A DNA stretch of 64,000 bases from Acestrorhynchus altus (GCA_034509495.1 CM067511.1:24218200-24282199); one strand, 5' to 3'; shown: positions 12,146 to 24,605, counted from the first letter of the stretch. A program made the numbers and translations. The notes: a model not told the origin generated them from the letters alone.

Positions 12146-13749
12146 AATACAAATGAACAAACTGATTGTCAGAAAAGGTCGCCAGTATAAACGAATAAAC
12201 AGAATATCAATATAAAAATCTTTAATACAATTATGCAGTGACACAATACTTCCAAACTGAAAGCTAAAAATGTGGGTAGAGGTTGTATACACTCACTGTA
12301 TAATCAGATCTAACCATACCCGATTAATCAGAACAACTTAGAGAGAAAAAAAGAGAGCGAAAGAGTTGCTGTGGTGTTGTCTCAAATTAAGTGTCCAGGC
12401 TTCCCTCATACTGACTTCCTTCATTTATTTTTTTATTTTTCAGACAGAAAGCAATTACATGACATGACCACACAGTCTTAGATCAATTACTGCAAAAAAG
12501 AAACTTTGTTGAAGTGCAAGAAAACGAGTTTCCAAAAAATCCAAAACGTCTGGCTGTTCCTCCTCCAGCGGAAAGTCGGCAATGAAGCAGATTACAGCAT
12601 ATAAAAGAACAAACAGCCACTGTGTGTTTACAGAGAGGAAATGTACCACCCCGATGACTAACAGTTAGTAGTCCAGACAACTGCCAAATATAGTCTCCAA
12701 TTTCCTGACCATGCATTCACCCCAAGCTACACTTGGGTCATGGTCTACCCTCTTGCTAATGCCTGAAGGTCACTTTTACCTTTAATGACCTGCAGCACAG
12801 CATGAGGATTCCAAACGGTAAGATGAAAGCATCTCTCTGTAGAACATCTGCAGATGTGTTTTGCTGAAGCGCTGAGCAAACCAAAGGTCAGATTATTCCA
12901 ACTCAAATAGCAACAAATGCCAACACTGTAAAGTGTGCGGCGGTGTCTGAACACTCAGCACAAAATATGATAAAAGTAACCCAAAGAACCAACACTCAAG
13001 AACAATGGCCAAAACATTTTAGAACTGGGCAGAACTGGGGTGAATACAGAACATCATAGAACAGTACAAATGTGGTGAACTCTAGAACGGAGTGACTGGG
13101 AAGACTTTTGTAAATTACATGAATAAACACCAACACCAAAGAAAATCTGTAGGATTGTTGTGCTCTGGCTTTAAGAGGCTAAGAGGAAGTGTCTGGCCTC
13201 ATTGGCCTCGGTTGGATTTTGGTCAACAGTTAAGAATCCCCCCACCCACTGTTCCACCCACAGTCTGACTACCTGTTCCTGGCACTGGGGTGCTTTTAAA
13301 CGGATTTCCAAAGGAAGACTTGAGGCTGTTTGTATTGATAAGCCTGAGAGCAGCAGCTTTAACAATGTGCGATACTCATCTCTGATACAAATTACATACT
13401 GAGCACCAGCTTCATGTCGGGAACAACAATTTTATAAAAATAACAGAACAAGAAAAAAAAAAAAACCACACATGCACATGACTGTTGCCATTGTGTAAAT
13501 CGTGAACCTTAGGACCAACCTTGTGAGTACAGCTGAGCATTGTTTAGAGTTCAAAAGTCTGCAGAGAGCAGACTGACATCTGTCTCAGCTTCAGTGTCAA
13601 GTTTGATCACCACAGCCAGAGTCATTACACTGACCACAATCTCTTTCAAGAAATACAGAGACAGCACTAACTTTAGGTTCATGAGGTATTTTATAGTTTG
13701 TTAAGTTTGATGATAGAAATGACAGGTCCCAGGTTTATCTTAGACCAGT

Positions 13750-13751
<2 letters not shown>

Positions 13752-13810
<59 letters not shown>

Positions 13811-13826
13811 CACACACACACACACA
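13752..13826 (+). repeat. (AC)n microsatellite
   Basis: CA dinucleotides with a single CG interruption at 13803-13804. Confidence 0.98.
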
Positions 13827-14062
13827 GGGTGATGTAGTAGCTGTGTTTCTTTCTGTTGGGTAGTAACACTCATTCTTGTAGATGATTAATAAGCAGAGCA
13901 TCAGTAACGCATCAACACATCAGTGCAGTAGCAGAAGTGGAGCATCTGAATATCCTGAGGTAAGTATCCTAATGTTCTGTTCATGCATTACTGAGATAAG
14001 TAGATTTATTGTTGAAGATGTGACACTTCCATTAAACAAAACCTCACCGAGCTTTACCCAAA

Positions 14063-14290
14063 AGCTAACCCTAGCCCCGGCCTAACCTAACCTTAATCCA
14101 AGACCTAATCCTAACCCTCATACTGGCAGCAAATCTCAACCCAACCTTAAGCTCAACCCAAAAGCTAATCCAAACCCTGATCCTGGACCTAATTCAAACT
14201 GTAACCTGTACCCAAAAGCTAATCCTAACCCTCGCTGTGGCCTTAGTTCTAACACTAACTTCAACCTAGAACCTAATCCTAACCTTTTCC
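14063..14290 (+). repeat. degenerate CCTAAC-rich (telomere-like) array
   Basis: There are many CCTAACC, CTAATCC and AACCCT steps with drift. A longer period is visible: AAAAGCT recurs at 14060, 14160 and 14215, i.e. about 50-55 bp units. This is related in composition to CCCTAA repeats but too degenerate to be a recent telomere insertion. Confidence 0.7.
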
Positions 14291-14370
14291 AGTTAAGTTC
14301 CAGTTCCAGACTGGTGTCAACAGCAGGTCTATAACATCCTGTTTGGGATAGATATATACAGATGTATACT

Positions 14371-14863
14371 ACCGATCAAAAGTTTTAGAACTTTGGTTTC
14401 GAAACTTTTGATTTTTTGTTAATCAAGAGATCAACATAATGACCGTCTGAAATGGATTTACTGGTTTACAATCAACCATAACACTAAGACCACCTCCTTG
14501 TTTCTACTTGCACTATTCATTTTTATCAGCATCACTGAGCACACAGGAGCACTCTGTAGTTCTAATATTGGACTGCTGTTCATTTGATTCTCTCATACCT
14601 TGTTTTCCTCCTTTCACCGTAATCTTCAATGTTCAGGACCCCATAGGATCACCTCAGAGCAGGTATTTTTTGGGTGATGGGTCATTCTCAGCACTGACCT
14701 GGTGGTGTTAGTGTGTGTTGCACTGGTACTAGTGGATCAGACACAGCAGTGCCACACACCACTACCATGTCAGTGTCACTGCAGTGCTGAGAATGACTCA
14801 CCAATCGTATAATACCTGCTCTGAGGTGGTCCCATATTGGGTGTTCTAAAACTTTTGACAGGT
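14371..14863. mobile_element. nested DNA transposons with a palindromic interior
   Basis: The outer inverted ends (ACCGATCAAAAGTTTTAGAA at 14371, with ACCTGTCAAAAGTTTTAGAA on the other strand from 14863) resemble Tc1-type termini. Inside is a second element beginning near 14470 (CCATAACACTAAGACCACC). It contains long inverted arms: CCTCAGAGCAGGTATT and TCATTCTCAGCACTG near 14652-14697 recur inverted near 14777-14827. There is no coding capacity. Confidence 0.65.
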
Positions 14864-15721
14864 TGTGTATATTGTGTAAAAATTGTATAAAAATTATATA
14901 TATCAAACACATTTATACTGCTATCTTCCACAATCCCAGTTTCTTACTCCTATTACACTGATATGAGTAGGATTCCTTGTGCGTATTAAATCATATTTAA
15001 GCCCTAGTGTGAAGCAGTGGTGAGTTCTACTGTTTGCTAAGGGAGAGTGCAGTGTCCACTCATAACCCAGTACACAGCACAGCTGCTAAATACAGCACAG
15101 TCAACTGATAAAGTAGTTTGAACAGTTTGAACAGCAACTAAAGCCTGAATGGTGTCATTTTCATGAAGGCTAGCAATCATTTCTAGGTCATTCTAGCACC
15201 ATCACACCCAGTACAATGCTGATAAGATTCTGAGGCAGCAGACTGACCTCAGCAACCTACCATGCAAGCCAGGCTGTAACCATTGATGCCTGACTGTGTT
15301 TCGGTTTGAGCAACACAAGCCTTGTCAGAATGGACAGGAAGATACACACACACAGAAGGGTAGACTGAAGCCTATCAAGAATAACGTCTAGCTCACTGAA
15401 GAGGAAGTGAAGGAGACACAGAGGGGAGGTGTTGAGGAAATAGCCTGATGCTTCAGTTCTGTGGCCACATGCTGCAGCAAATAATAGTGTCTAATCAAGC
15501 AGCTTGACCAGGGTTCCAACACACATTTGTGGGGTTTTTTTACCATGTCAGGATGTAGGGTAATACACCTATATATACACACACATATAGCCCACATGCA
15601 TAGCACGTTCTGCACATAAGTCAGAGATAATTGCTTATTTATTTAATGACAAATAAACCATCAACCCTGGTCCTGGACCGCCCTTGCCCTTGTTTTAGCT
15701 TCAACCTAAATATGCACATAG

Positions 15722-15897
15722 AATTTGTCCTCCACATTTAACCCATGGAATGAAACACACACTTACATACTAGTAAATTCACACAATAAGGGGCGGTTAG
15801 GGTTAGGGTGGGCAGCCCTATCCGTGGCACCTGGGGAGTTAAGTGTCTTGCTCAAAGGCTCTTCAGTCAAGTACTGCTAGTTCAGGGAATCAAGAGC
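15722..15897 (-). mobile_element. tRNA-derived SINE copy (family 1, copy a)
   Basis: The reverse complement follows a recurrent fish SINE body: CTTGAGCAAG-like, then CCACGGATAGGGCTGCCC, then a tail region. It shares TTCAGGGAATCAAG, GGCAGCCCTATCC and the CTAGT/CACACA segment with the copies at 16850, 28020 and 49814. The promoter-containing head is truncated. Confidence 0.65.
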
Positions 15898-16849
15898 TAA
15901 ATATGCACATATTCCAGCTTCCCCTACCAGACCAAAAACAGAAGACCACCGTACACAGTCCAACTGTCAATTATGTACAGTTGGACTCCCAAAATTGCAA
16001 TCATCTGATGATATGGCCAACATTTATATAGCTGATGCTCTCCATTTTACCATCTTTATACCAGTGAATCACTTTCTAATCTCTTAAAAAAAGGAATCTT
16101 GGTACCAAATAAGACTAGAACATTTTGCTCAACAGGTCACCCAACAGGTTGTCCAACTTTCAGGACTTTCACTCTCACTTATTTGTTGACTATATTGATC
16201 ACACAGTAATTAATGGGGATCCATATCTTGCCAAAAAAGAAACTTCCTTAGTTTGGACAGCCTTTTCTTTGTGCCAAAATAATTATAGCAGTACGTGTTT
16301 CTTCTATATCCTCTGGCTCTACTTCACCCTTCTTCTTTCAGGATGACTCCTCAGGGAACAGTCTGCACAAATGGGCCATGTAGAACTGAAACCAAGATCT
16401 GAGCACAGACGATTTTAATCATCTCAAGAGTTGTGCAGTTTAAGAATCAGCTTTAGACATTTAGGATACAGAGACTGGGATCAGGATTAAGAAAATGAAA
16501 TAGTATGATCTAATATTATATTGGAGATGCACTGGACCCTGCAAAGGGCTGTCCATTTATGATCAGACAACCTGTAAATGTCAGCAGTGAGTTGGGCCTG
16601 TATTATTCCTCACTGTTCGCCTGGTCTGAAACATCACAACCTAGATACTCAAGTCAATATTCAATAAATGAAACAATCATTTAAAAACTGTTTGGTAGTT
16701 ATTCCAGCTCTCCATCTTATGTTACATCAAAAACCATTTAGTGTGACCAATCTGCAAAAATACATGCTGTTTTGTGGGGCTGTGTATTAGCACAAACATG
16801 GCAATATTATGTAAATCATAATACAGGTGTGATTTAGGGCAGTCCAAGC

Positions 16850-16984
16850 CACTTTGCGCAGGGAGCAGCTGGGGAGTTAAGTTCCTTGCTCAAATGCACT
16901 TCAGGCATGTCCTGCCTATTCAGGGAACTGAACCGGCAACCTACTGATCACAAGGCTAGTTTATAGGGCAATGGGCTGTCCCAT
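16850..16984 (-). mobile_element. tRNA-derived SINE copy (family 1, copy b)
   Basis: On the minus strand it retains CTTGTGATCAGTAGGTTGCC and GGTTCAGTTCCC (B-box-like), then AGCAAGGAACTTAACTCCCC. The 3' body is missing. It is the same family as the copies at 15722, 28020 and 49814. Confidence 0.65.
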
Positions 16985-17340
16985 TAGAAATCAATACTTC
17001 ATCATTAGAAATCAGTCATTAGACATCAGTACTGTGATTTTGGGAATGGATAACTCTGTAGACTCTGTAGATCGTGTTATTCCATTAGTGTGAGGAACAG
17101 AACTGCCAGTATTTTGGAAGCTCTAGAAAATAACTCAGAACCTGAGTTACTCTAGAACTGTCAGACTGCAGACACTGCAGATCTGGACTGGGTTACTACC
17201 ACAGATCTCATTATCTGTGTTCTTGAAATCTTGTCAAAATAACTAATCCATCAATCCATTTTAAACAGACTTTTACTCACACAGACTTTCAACTCTCATA
17301 TCAACTTCACCCCAAAGCATGTGTATGCATATATGCATGT

Positions 17341-17342
<2 letters not shown>

Positions 17343-17411
<69 letters not shown>
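17343..17411 (+). repeat. (AC)n microsatellite
   Basis: Uninterrupted CA dinucleotides in intron 2. Confidence 0.98.
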
Positions 17412-17414
<3 letters not shown>

Positions 17415-18055
17415 CAGTGTTCAATTGAAGTGCTGAGGTAAATGCTGTATCTGCCACCTCAAGTGGTTTTCCTCTGAGTGGTTCAGGTCTAATAAACAGG
17501 ACTGAACAGAGAATAAGACACAGTTCAGATCTGACCTTCATAATTAGGCGGATCATTCAGAGGTCACTCAGAGTCAGTGTTGCTGGGATCTGTAAAAGAC
17601 ACATTTTGTCCTTTGATCCAGCTTCTTTATCTTGTCGGCAGAGTTGAAGTGTGTGCGGGTTTGTGGGTGTGACTCACCTGATCATTAAGACAGGCAAAGG
17701 CACACTCTCCATAGCAACCACACACACACACGTGTGCCCTGGGTATTTATTTTGAATTTTTAACTGTTTGTGGACATCACAACATGTATGACTGCATAAT
17801 TTGACTGACTGCTGAATTTACTTTAAATAATGAATCAGTTGTCTTTCATTTGTCTTTGTATTCACAAACTTTTCATAATTGAAATAAATACTGCTGTTAA
17901 CAGTCTAGTCATTTTGCATACAAAATAATATGACGGCCCTCCAAATAGTATTTTGCTTCGGGCCCGGAGTAGTCTGACCTGTCTGATAAATTAGGGTGTG
18001 AAGTGTCTGAAGTGTTTTATTGAAGTACAAGGTACTGATGTGTATTGCATCATTA

Positions 18056-18058
<3 letters not shown>

Positions 18059-18111
<53 letters not shown>
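18059..18111 (+). repeat. (TG)n microsatellite
   Basis: Uninterrupted GT dinucleotides, about 0.9 kb downstream (gene strand) of the alternative exon. Confidence 0.98.
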
Positions 18112-18112
<1 letters not shown>

Positions 18113-18543
18113 ATGTTTTTCTTTTCACTTTATTTATTAAAACCTGTCTACACATTTTCATGATTATATTCTCACTATTATTAGTATATTATAGTTTTCC
18201 GATTCATTTACTGATAAAGTAGATCAATTTACTTAATCTACACTGTTTCCCCAAAACAGTTATATCAGCAACATGCTTGTGTTCAACAAAATCCTGTATT
18301 TTTCCCTGGACTTTGGCTTAAATAGCATGGAAAGGTTATGCTGAACATTTCCACAATCACAGTTACACCAACAATTTATTCTCCATCTTCTTAGCTCTTT
18401 TCATTTTCAGGTAGCTAACATAAGCATTTTAGATAGACTTCTTTGTTTTTATCAACACTGGTACTGACGTGGGAGATGTTTATGTTGCCATGGTGTTGCT
18501 ACTGCCAATCATTCAGAGTTTGAACAAAGTAATGTTTGTATGC

Positions 18544-18545
<2 letters not shown>

Positions 18546-18579
<34 letters not shown>
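18546..18579 (+). repeat. (TTA)n microsatellite
   Basis: About 11 ATT trinucleotides. Confidence 0.97.
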
Positions 18580-18984
18580 TCTAATTCCTGGCAACACCTG
18601 ATCTCAACTAAACAGAGTACGCTCTACACTAACTAAAGGCAAACACAGACAGACACACAAACACAACTGAAGCTCGCTACAATAAAGAACTTGAAAATGA
18701 ATTCCAGACTTCATGCACTGATTTTCATCCAAGCATTAAAAAAATATGTCTTATGCTATTTTGTCCAATTATTTTTGAGCTTGTGAGGAAGTTCAAATGT
18801 TTATGGATCTGTGAGGATAGCACATGCACTCACACCAAACAGTGACGTCACTGTGCAAAAAAAGAGCAGCTCAATACTTTCCACTTCTCTCTTCTCTATT
18901 TATAGCCATTAAACCCTGTGAAAAAGCCCTACCAGTGAACATAAAAGAAAAAGAGACTGCTCTCTCACTCTCTCCCTCTCTTAC

Positions 18985-19134
18985 CTTGAAACCCATGTGT
19001 GAAACAGGTGTGTACGGACAATCCAGGGGTGTGTATGGACAGTCCAGGTCTGGGTCCAACTCATTTTCGAACACATCTTCATCTTCAAGAACTTTATCCA
19101 ACAAACACAACACTTCCTCCTCTTCCTCCTCCAT
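18985..19134 (-). CDS. abr: probable alternative first exon of abr (acidic N-terminus)
   Basis: The 150 nt start at an ATG in strong context (A at -3, G at +4) and end at a consensus donor, AAG followed by GTAAGAG. They encode 50 residues: MEEEEEEVLCLLDKVLEDED, then an acidic stretch, then a duplicated DCPYTP motif and VSHMGFK. The exon ends in phase 0. Joining it to exon 2 would destroy the Abr frame, whereas joining it to exon 3 (9132-9230, also phase 0) reads straight into GDIENCLGMKKLVLSGF. It lies in intron 2 on the same strand, as expected of an internal promoter. I recall a mammalian ABR isoform with a similar MEEEEE...LLDKVLEDEDVF N-terminus, but could not check it. The upstream leader is purine-rich with no TATA box. 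Alternatively it could be a chance ORF, but the combination of start, donor and phase argues against that. Confidence 0.78.
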
Positions 19135-19420
19135 GCTGCTGCTTTATCCCTTGCTCGCTCTGTCTCTCTCTGTCCTTAACTTTACTTCTTACTTCGCCGC
19201 ACCACAGGCATACTATTTCCCATCAGCCTTTCCTTTCGGTCTTCCAACTCCAGCTCTGACTCCACTCTTCTCCCGTTTACTGCTGTGCATTCCTCCCCCC
19301 TTGCCTCTTTTCCTTCGTTTTCTCTCTCTAACCGTCTATCCAGTGTACAACAGGTCTTCAGGTCTGTTCTGAAGTGCTCTCTCTGAAGCAGCAGTTCTCT
19401 CTTCCTCTCTTGCGCACGCA
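19135..19420 (-). promoter_or_regulatory. abr: candidate internal promoter/leader for the alternative abr first exon
   Basis: On the gene strand the 285 nt before the ATG at 19134 are purine-rich (GAGAGAG and GGAAAGG runs) with scattered CpGs and no TATA box. An inverted CCAAT box (ATTGGCT) occurs near 19480. Just beyond are (CA)n tracts and a poly-C/poly-G run (around 19488-19495). This resembles the exon 1 leader in composition. The promoter call is inference from the alternative exon. Confidence 0.35.
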
Positions 19421-19493
19421 CGCACGCAAGCACACACACACACACACACTGTGAAATCTTAGGTTGGACTGACCAGCCAATTACAACCCCCCC

Positions 19494-19528
<35 letters not shown>

Positions 19529-19548
19529 CCACACACACACGCATGCAC
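19416..19548 (+). repeat. compound CA/CG-rich repeat with a poly-C run
   Basis: Contains (CACG)n then (CA)n to 19449, a C run at about 19487-19495, and a second (CA)n to 19527 with CACGCATGCACAC after it. It lies just upstream of the alternative exon leader on the gene strand. Confidence 0.9.
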
Positions 19549-20926
19549 ACAGTTTGTACTTAATGACTTGTGTTGCTAACAGTGAACAATCATGAATGGA
19601 CACTAGTTAGCAGCAGTTAGCTGCTCCCAGTTAGCGTTATGGTAACAGTTACAGTCACCACCGTATCTGACACTTTAGCTGAGCTCAGAGTTTAGGCGAC
19701 AGAAAAGTTGGCACATGCTTTAAAGCATGGCTGTCTGAACAATGCAGCCCCTATAGCAGCAGTCTTAACACTGTGTTTGCTAACAGAAGCTAGCTTTAAG
19801 AAAGGTGCTAAAGAAATGTTACCACATGTTACCACACAGTAACATTTTGGATTACACTTTAACATTGTAGTCTGTTTGTTTTCCTTTCTTATAGACACAG
19901 GTCTGATTCTTTTTTAATTCAGGAAAAAAGGAAAGAAATTACTTAAAAAAAAAAAAAAAAAAAAAATTCAATGAACTCATTTTGGTCTTTTTTGGTGTTT
20001 TTCATGGTCAAACGGCCCGAAACCATTTCCTTTAGTATGTTTGAAAATTCTTGGGGCTTAAAGAATCATTAAGCAAACACAGGTATATATTGCGTCTGGG
20101 CTCCCCATACACGCTTTTTAAATGCATCTCTGGACAGGATGAGAGATACAGACGTCAGTATCAAGTGAAAGATACGGACTGACACAGTAGAGTTATATTA
20201 CAGGATTTTTTTCACAAATAGTTCTTTCACAGTTGATTATCTTGGTTATGCAGCGTTATGCAGCTCACACATAATGTTACATTACAGGTCAGTGGAGTGC
20301 CATAACAATGCTGAATCTGTTATATTTAAGGTACAATTGCTACATAACATTGCTGTAAGATAGCAAGTGTAGCTATACCTAAAGCAACAAATGTCACATC
20401 ATGAAATTTGGACATTAAAGTGAAACAGCCACTGGCAACATCTGGGCCAGTGTTTCAACTGTGGTTAAGCGACCCAACTTCACTTAAAACACAGCTGACC
20501 TCACAAGGGGTAAAATCTGATGACGTGGCTTTTCCATACAAGGCGGTTAGAGTCGAGTCCGAAGCTGAGGAAAATAAAAAAAAGAGTTTAATATAATTAA
20601 AAGAATGCAATTTGGAATCCAGGCAAACTGGACTGGCTTTCCTAATGGCTTCTCCTGGACTGCACTTGCAGTGTTCACTGTGAGGGTGTATCGTCTACTA
20701 AAATACATCTCTAGCCACTTTTTGGTAATAATGTGGAATAACAGACAGGACAGTATGTTCCAATAGTTTGGTAGTACAAGTGTAAATGATTTACTCCAAA
20801 GATTTGATCATCACACTTTACAAAGAATGCTGTGTGTGTGGTCACACTCAGTGGTTCTATGGTACCCTTCAGCAAAAGCACTTAAGCCCAACCTAGTGCA
20901 GGGCTGTTACATCAGGGAACCCCTAT

Positions 20927-20983
20927 CACACACGCATGCGCGCGCACACGCGCACACACGCACACACACATACGCGCGCACGC
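20927..20983. repeat. 57-bp uninterrupted alternating purine-pyrimidine tract rich in CpG
   Basis: Every step alternates pyrimidine and purine (CA, CG, TG, TA) without a break, including several CGCGCG runs. Such tracts are the strongest natural Z-DNA formers. It lies about 1.8 kb upstream of the alternative abr first exon on the gene strand. Confidence 0.8.
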
Positions 20984-23900
20984 TCTCTCTCGCACTTCCC
21001 CACCGGCCTGCTAGTAATGTTCCCATAGTCAATGTCAATGCACTTTCCCTAAATATAAAAGCCCATTTTAAAGAGCTTAAATCCTATACTTTACTTGTTG
21101 TTTGTTTCTTTGTTTCCCCAAAGTGCACTTTTGAGGTCTATGTGGGTTTAGGCACCAAAACCAGCCATTATTGATTTCAAATCCATTATCCGGCCTCTCT
21201 TTATCCCTTAAAATAAACCCTTTCAGGTCTAAAGCTATTTTTGCATGTTTCTGACAAACATTTGAACAATTTGAACAGGTAAATATAGACACTCTTGTTA
21301 TTTTTAAGAAGAATAAGGACTGCTGGTGGTTTACAGTCAAAGCTGCTGTAACAAGCTCTAAAAAGCAATTCAAAACCTCGTCTTGCCACAAGTGTGTTTT
21401 TTATATAATCCACAAAAAATGTATTTCACAGTGGAAAGTTTAAGCCATATTGGGAACTTGGAATTTCTATATTCACAAGTCACTGGCGACATAGCCGAAT
21501 TCAGGGCTGAATGCAACCTTTTTGTTACTGTGCTCTACTGTCAGTTAGACATATTCTTTCTGTTACACAAAAATAACTCCATTTTACCATTTTGCACGTT
21601 ACTCTTTGCATTTTGTCAAAAAAAAGTCAGAGGATGTCAGCGTAAAACATTTTAATCAGGATCATTTCCACTGGTCCATTCATCCTGAGAAATAATGGTC
21701 TTCCCTTCTCCTGTAAAATTTCCATTTGGAAGATTCAAAGATGTTCTGCAACAGAGACGACATGTACATGACCACCAACAGGCTGCCTCACTCAAAGACA
21801 CCCCTTATAACTTCACTGTGAATAAGTGGACCTAAACTGCTTTTATAAAGGCCTGTGTTAACATACAACTTAACCTACTAAGACTTATTCCAAGAAAGCA
21901 TGGCAAATTAGATTTTATATAATATGAGTATATTTAAAGCAGCATGTCTCATACAAGCACAGGCCTTCCACACTTACATCCATCTGCATCAGTGTCATAA
22001 TAATAAGAAGAATATCCTGCCTTGTGTACAACGACCAAGTAAGGATGCTATGCTGGGAACTGATTGGTTGATCTCCTTGGTTGTTTCCCATAAGTACTGA
22101 TGAGTTCAGACTGAGTAAAGGAGAAATACACCTAATCATAACCGAAAGCTGCAACGCATTGCTCAATGCTAATTCCTCTTTTTAGCAGTGAGGTACATGC
22201 ATGGAAAGTCCTCAACAGATTCCCACCAGACTCAATAATAGCTCATTAAAAATGAGTCAATTCTATTGACCAACACTTTACCAGGGAGTAGACAAGGGTG
22301 TCATACATGTGACAGTATTTACAATGCGTTTAATTGAGATAAGATGATGCTTTATTAGTCTCAAAGTAGGGAATTCACAAGCCCCACTGTACACTAGGGG
22401 TGTAAGAAAATGTACTGAATTATTGTTTTGTATTGTGCCTTCAATCGAGGAAGTGGGGTCAGATTGTGGTCAGATGTTAAAGATTATTTGAGATGTAGCC
22501 CCAAAAACCTACACCAGACAATGCCCCTGTACACAGCCCTACAGCACTCACTATAAACCAGCACTAGTATCACATCTAAGCACATTCTAATGCTTTACAC
22601 TCTAATTTCATTAGAAATGCACTGCTTGTTTGGGTATAATGTTGCATATTATTAAGCACATACTAGGGTGTTGCGATGCGAACATTAATGACAGCTGTTG
22701 AGTGTATGTCTGATTGAACTGACTGTGTTTTAGCACAAAAGCCGTAAAAGAACTGCTGCTGCTCAGCTGTTGTAGATAAATTTAAAGCTCTTCAATGTAG
22801 ATAATCAAAAATGTATGTCTTATAGAAAGTGCTGGTAGAGTTGCATGTATATATACACAAACACTCCCCCCAAAAAGCCAACAAAACCATTGTGGCTTTT
22901 CACAATTTCCCATCACCTTCAAGATGTGCCATCAAATGTGTTTTTAAGTCCAAATGTTTAGTCTCAACAGAAACTGAGAGCAAAGACCACAGATTTGAGT
23001 AAAACTGCTAAAATTCAACATGCACTTCTAAATGCTCACCACTAGATGGAGATGAATGCATTTGTGGTTTTGAGCTTGGGCCCTCGTCCACTTATGAGTC
23101 AGTATACCAATAACACAAATCTGAAATCCAGCCAGCTACATAAAAATATATAGATCAGAAAAGTCACAGCCTTGATGGCGTTCAGCAGTACATTCCATAA
23201 AGGACGTTCCACTGAAGTGAAAAGTATCTCTTTCATGGTGAGGTGGTAATGATGTAATTCTAGCTTAGTGAATTCCTATATTGGCTGAACTGTCTCTGTG
23301 TGTGATGAGAGAATAGAACAGTCACCGAATTGGAACTGTAACCTTTAGCTGAAATGTTTCCCATCTCATCATCACGGTAGGTGTGAAGGGCAGGCTGGAG
23401 TTGCAAAACCGTTCTGTTAGTGTGAAAGGAGGGGTGATCTCACTCTGTACAACACACAAGGAGCTGGAGAAGCAGGGGTCATTCATTCCTTAACACAAAT
23501 CTGAAAGTGGCACTGACTCTGACTGCCCTGGGGAACACGTCTACAGTATCAGAGAGATGGAGAAGGTCAGAGAGGGGTTAGAGTAGACAGACAGAAAAGA
23601 AAATAAAAGAAGAAAAGAGAGAGAGAAAAATGACAGAAGGGAGAGGAAACAAGAGCCCTATGATTTCTGTGGTGACAAATATTTGATGATGCATTTCTTT
23701 AAAGGTTAAAATGAAAAAACCTGCATATGGGAAAAAGGGGACAAAAATCTAAATGTAGGGTAAAAAATATGGAGAGTGGGACAGTAAGAAGATAAAGGAA
23801 TACAGTGAGATACAGAGAGATAGAGGGGATTTTTTCCCCTTTATTTATCCAGGAAAACCTGACTGAGATGTAACATCTCTTTTACAGGAGTGTCCTGGCC

Positions 23901-24604
23901 AAGACGAAACTCCACAATCAACTCTCATTAATCATTAAATCACAGGCAGACTGTTTGACCCACCTGCACCGTCTGAGGAATGTCCTTTAAACTTTGTAAC
24001 AATACAACGTTTTCAAATCTTCTGTAACAAATTCCAACCAAACAGAGCAGCAAAACTAAAAGCTTGTGCTCCACACTCAGTACACACAGCAGAAACCTTC
24101 ACAGGAAACAGAATCTGAGAACACGATCTCCTTTCTCCTACCTTTTATGAGGTATAAAATTAGACAAATACGAGGGTAATAGGCCTAATATGGATTAATG
24201 AATTAAAGAATACCAGTGAATCAGTGAGGCGAGCTGTTTTTTTCATAAAGGACACGGCGGTGAGTGAGCAGCCGACAATTTGTCATAAATCTTAAGGCAC
24301 CGTGTCTAATGAAGGACAAAGGTGCATGCATATAAATAACACCTCCATAATCTATTACTGGTGAGAAGAAGTAGCAGCAACAAGCCTGTAGATATGTGTG
24401 ACAGAGTAGATTTAGAGGGAAGAACAGAGCAAAAGAGCAGAGAAAGATAAGAGGAGAGAGGAAAAACAGAGAAGATAGAATAAACATAGGTAGTCAGACA
24501 GAAGGAGTGAATGAGTGAGTGAATAAGAGGGAGTTACAGGGCTGCCCTTGACATTTGCATCCAAAAGCACAGTTGAGGAGAAACACTACCACCATTACCA
24601 CAAA

Positions 24605-24605
<1 letters not shown>

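Noticed and set aside
18824..19372. 182-codon plus-strand frame over the alternative exon
   Set aside because: It is the antisense shadow of a purine-rich region (Ser/Leu/Pro-rich translation) with no family resemblance. The minus-strand exon explains the region better.
23570..23830. GA-rich stretch as a possible regulatory tract
   Set aside because: Compositional only; not adjacent to an exon or start site.
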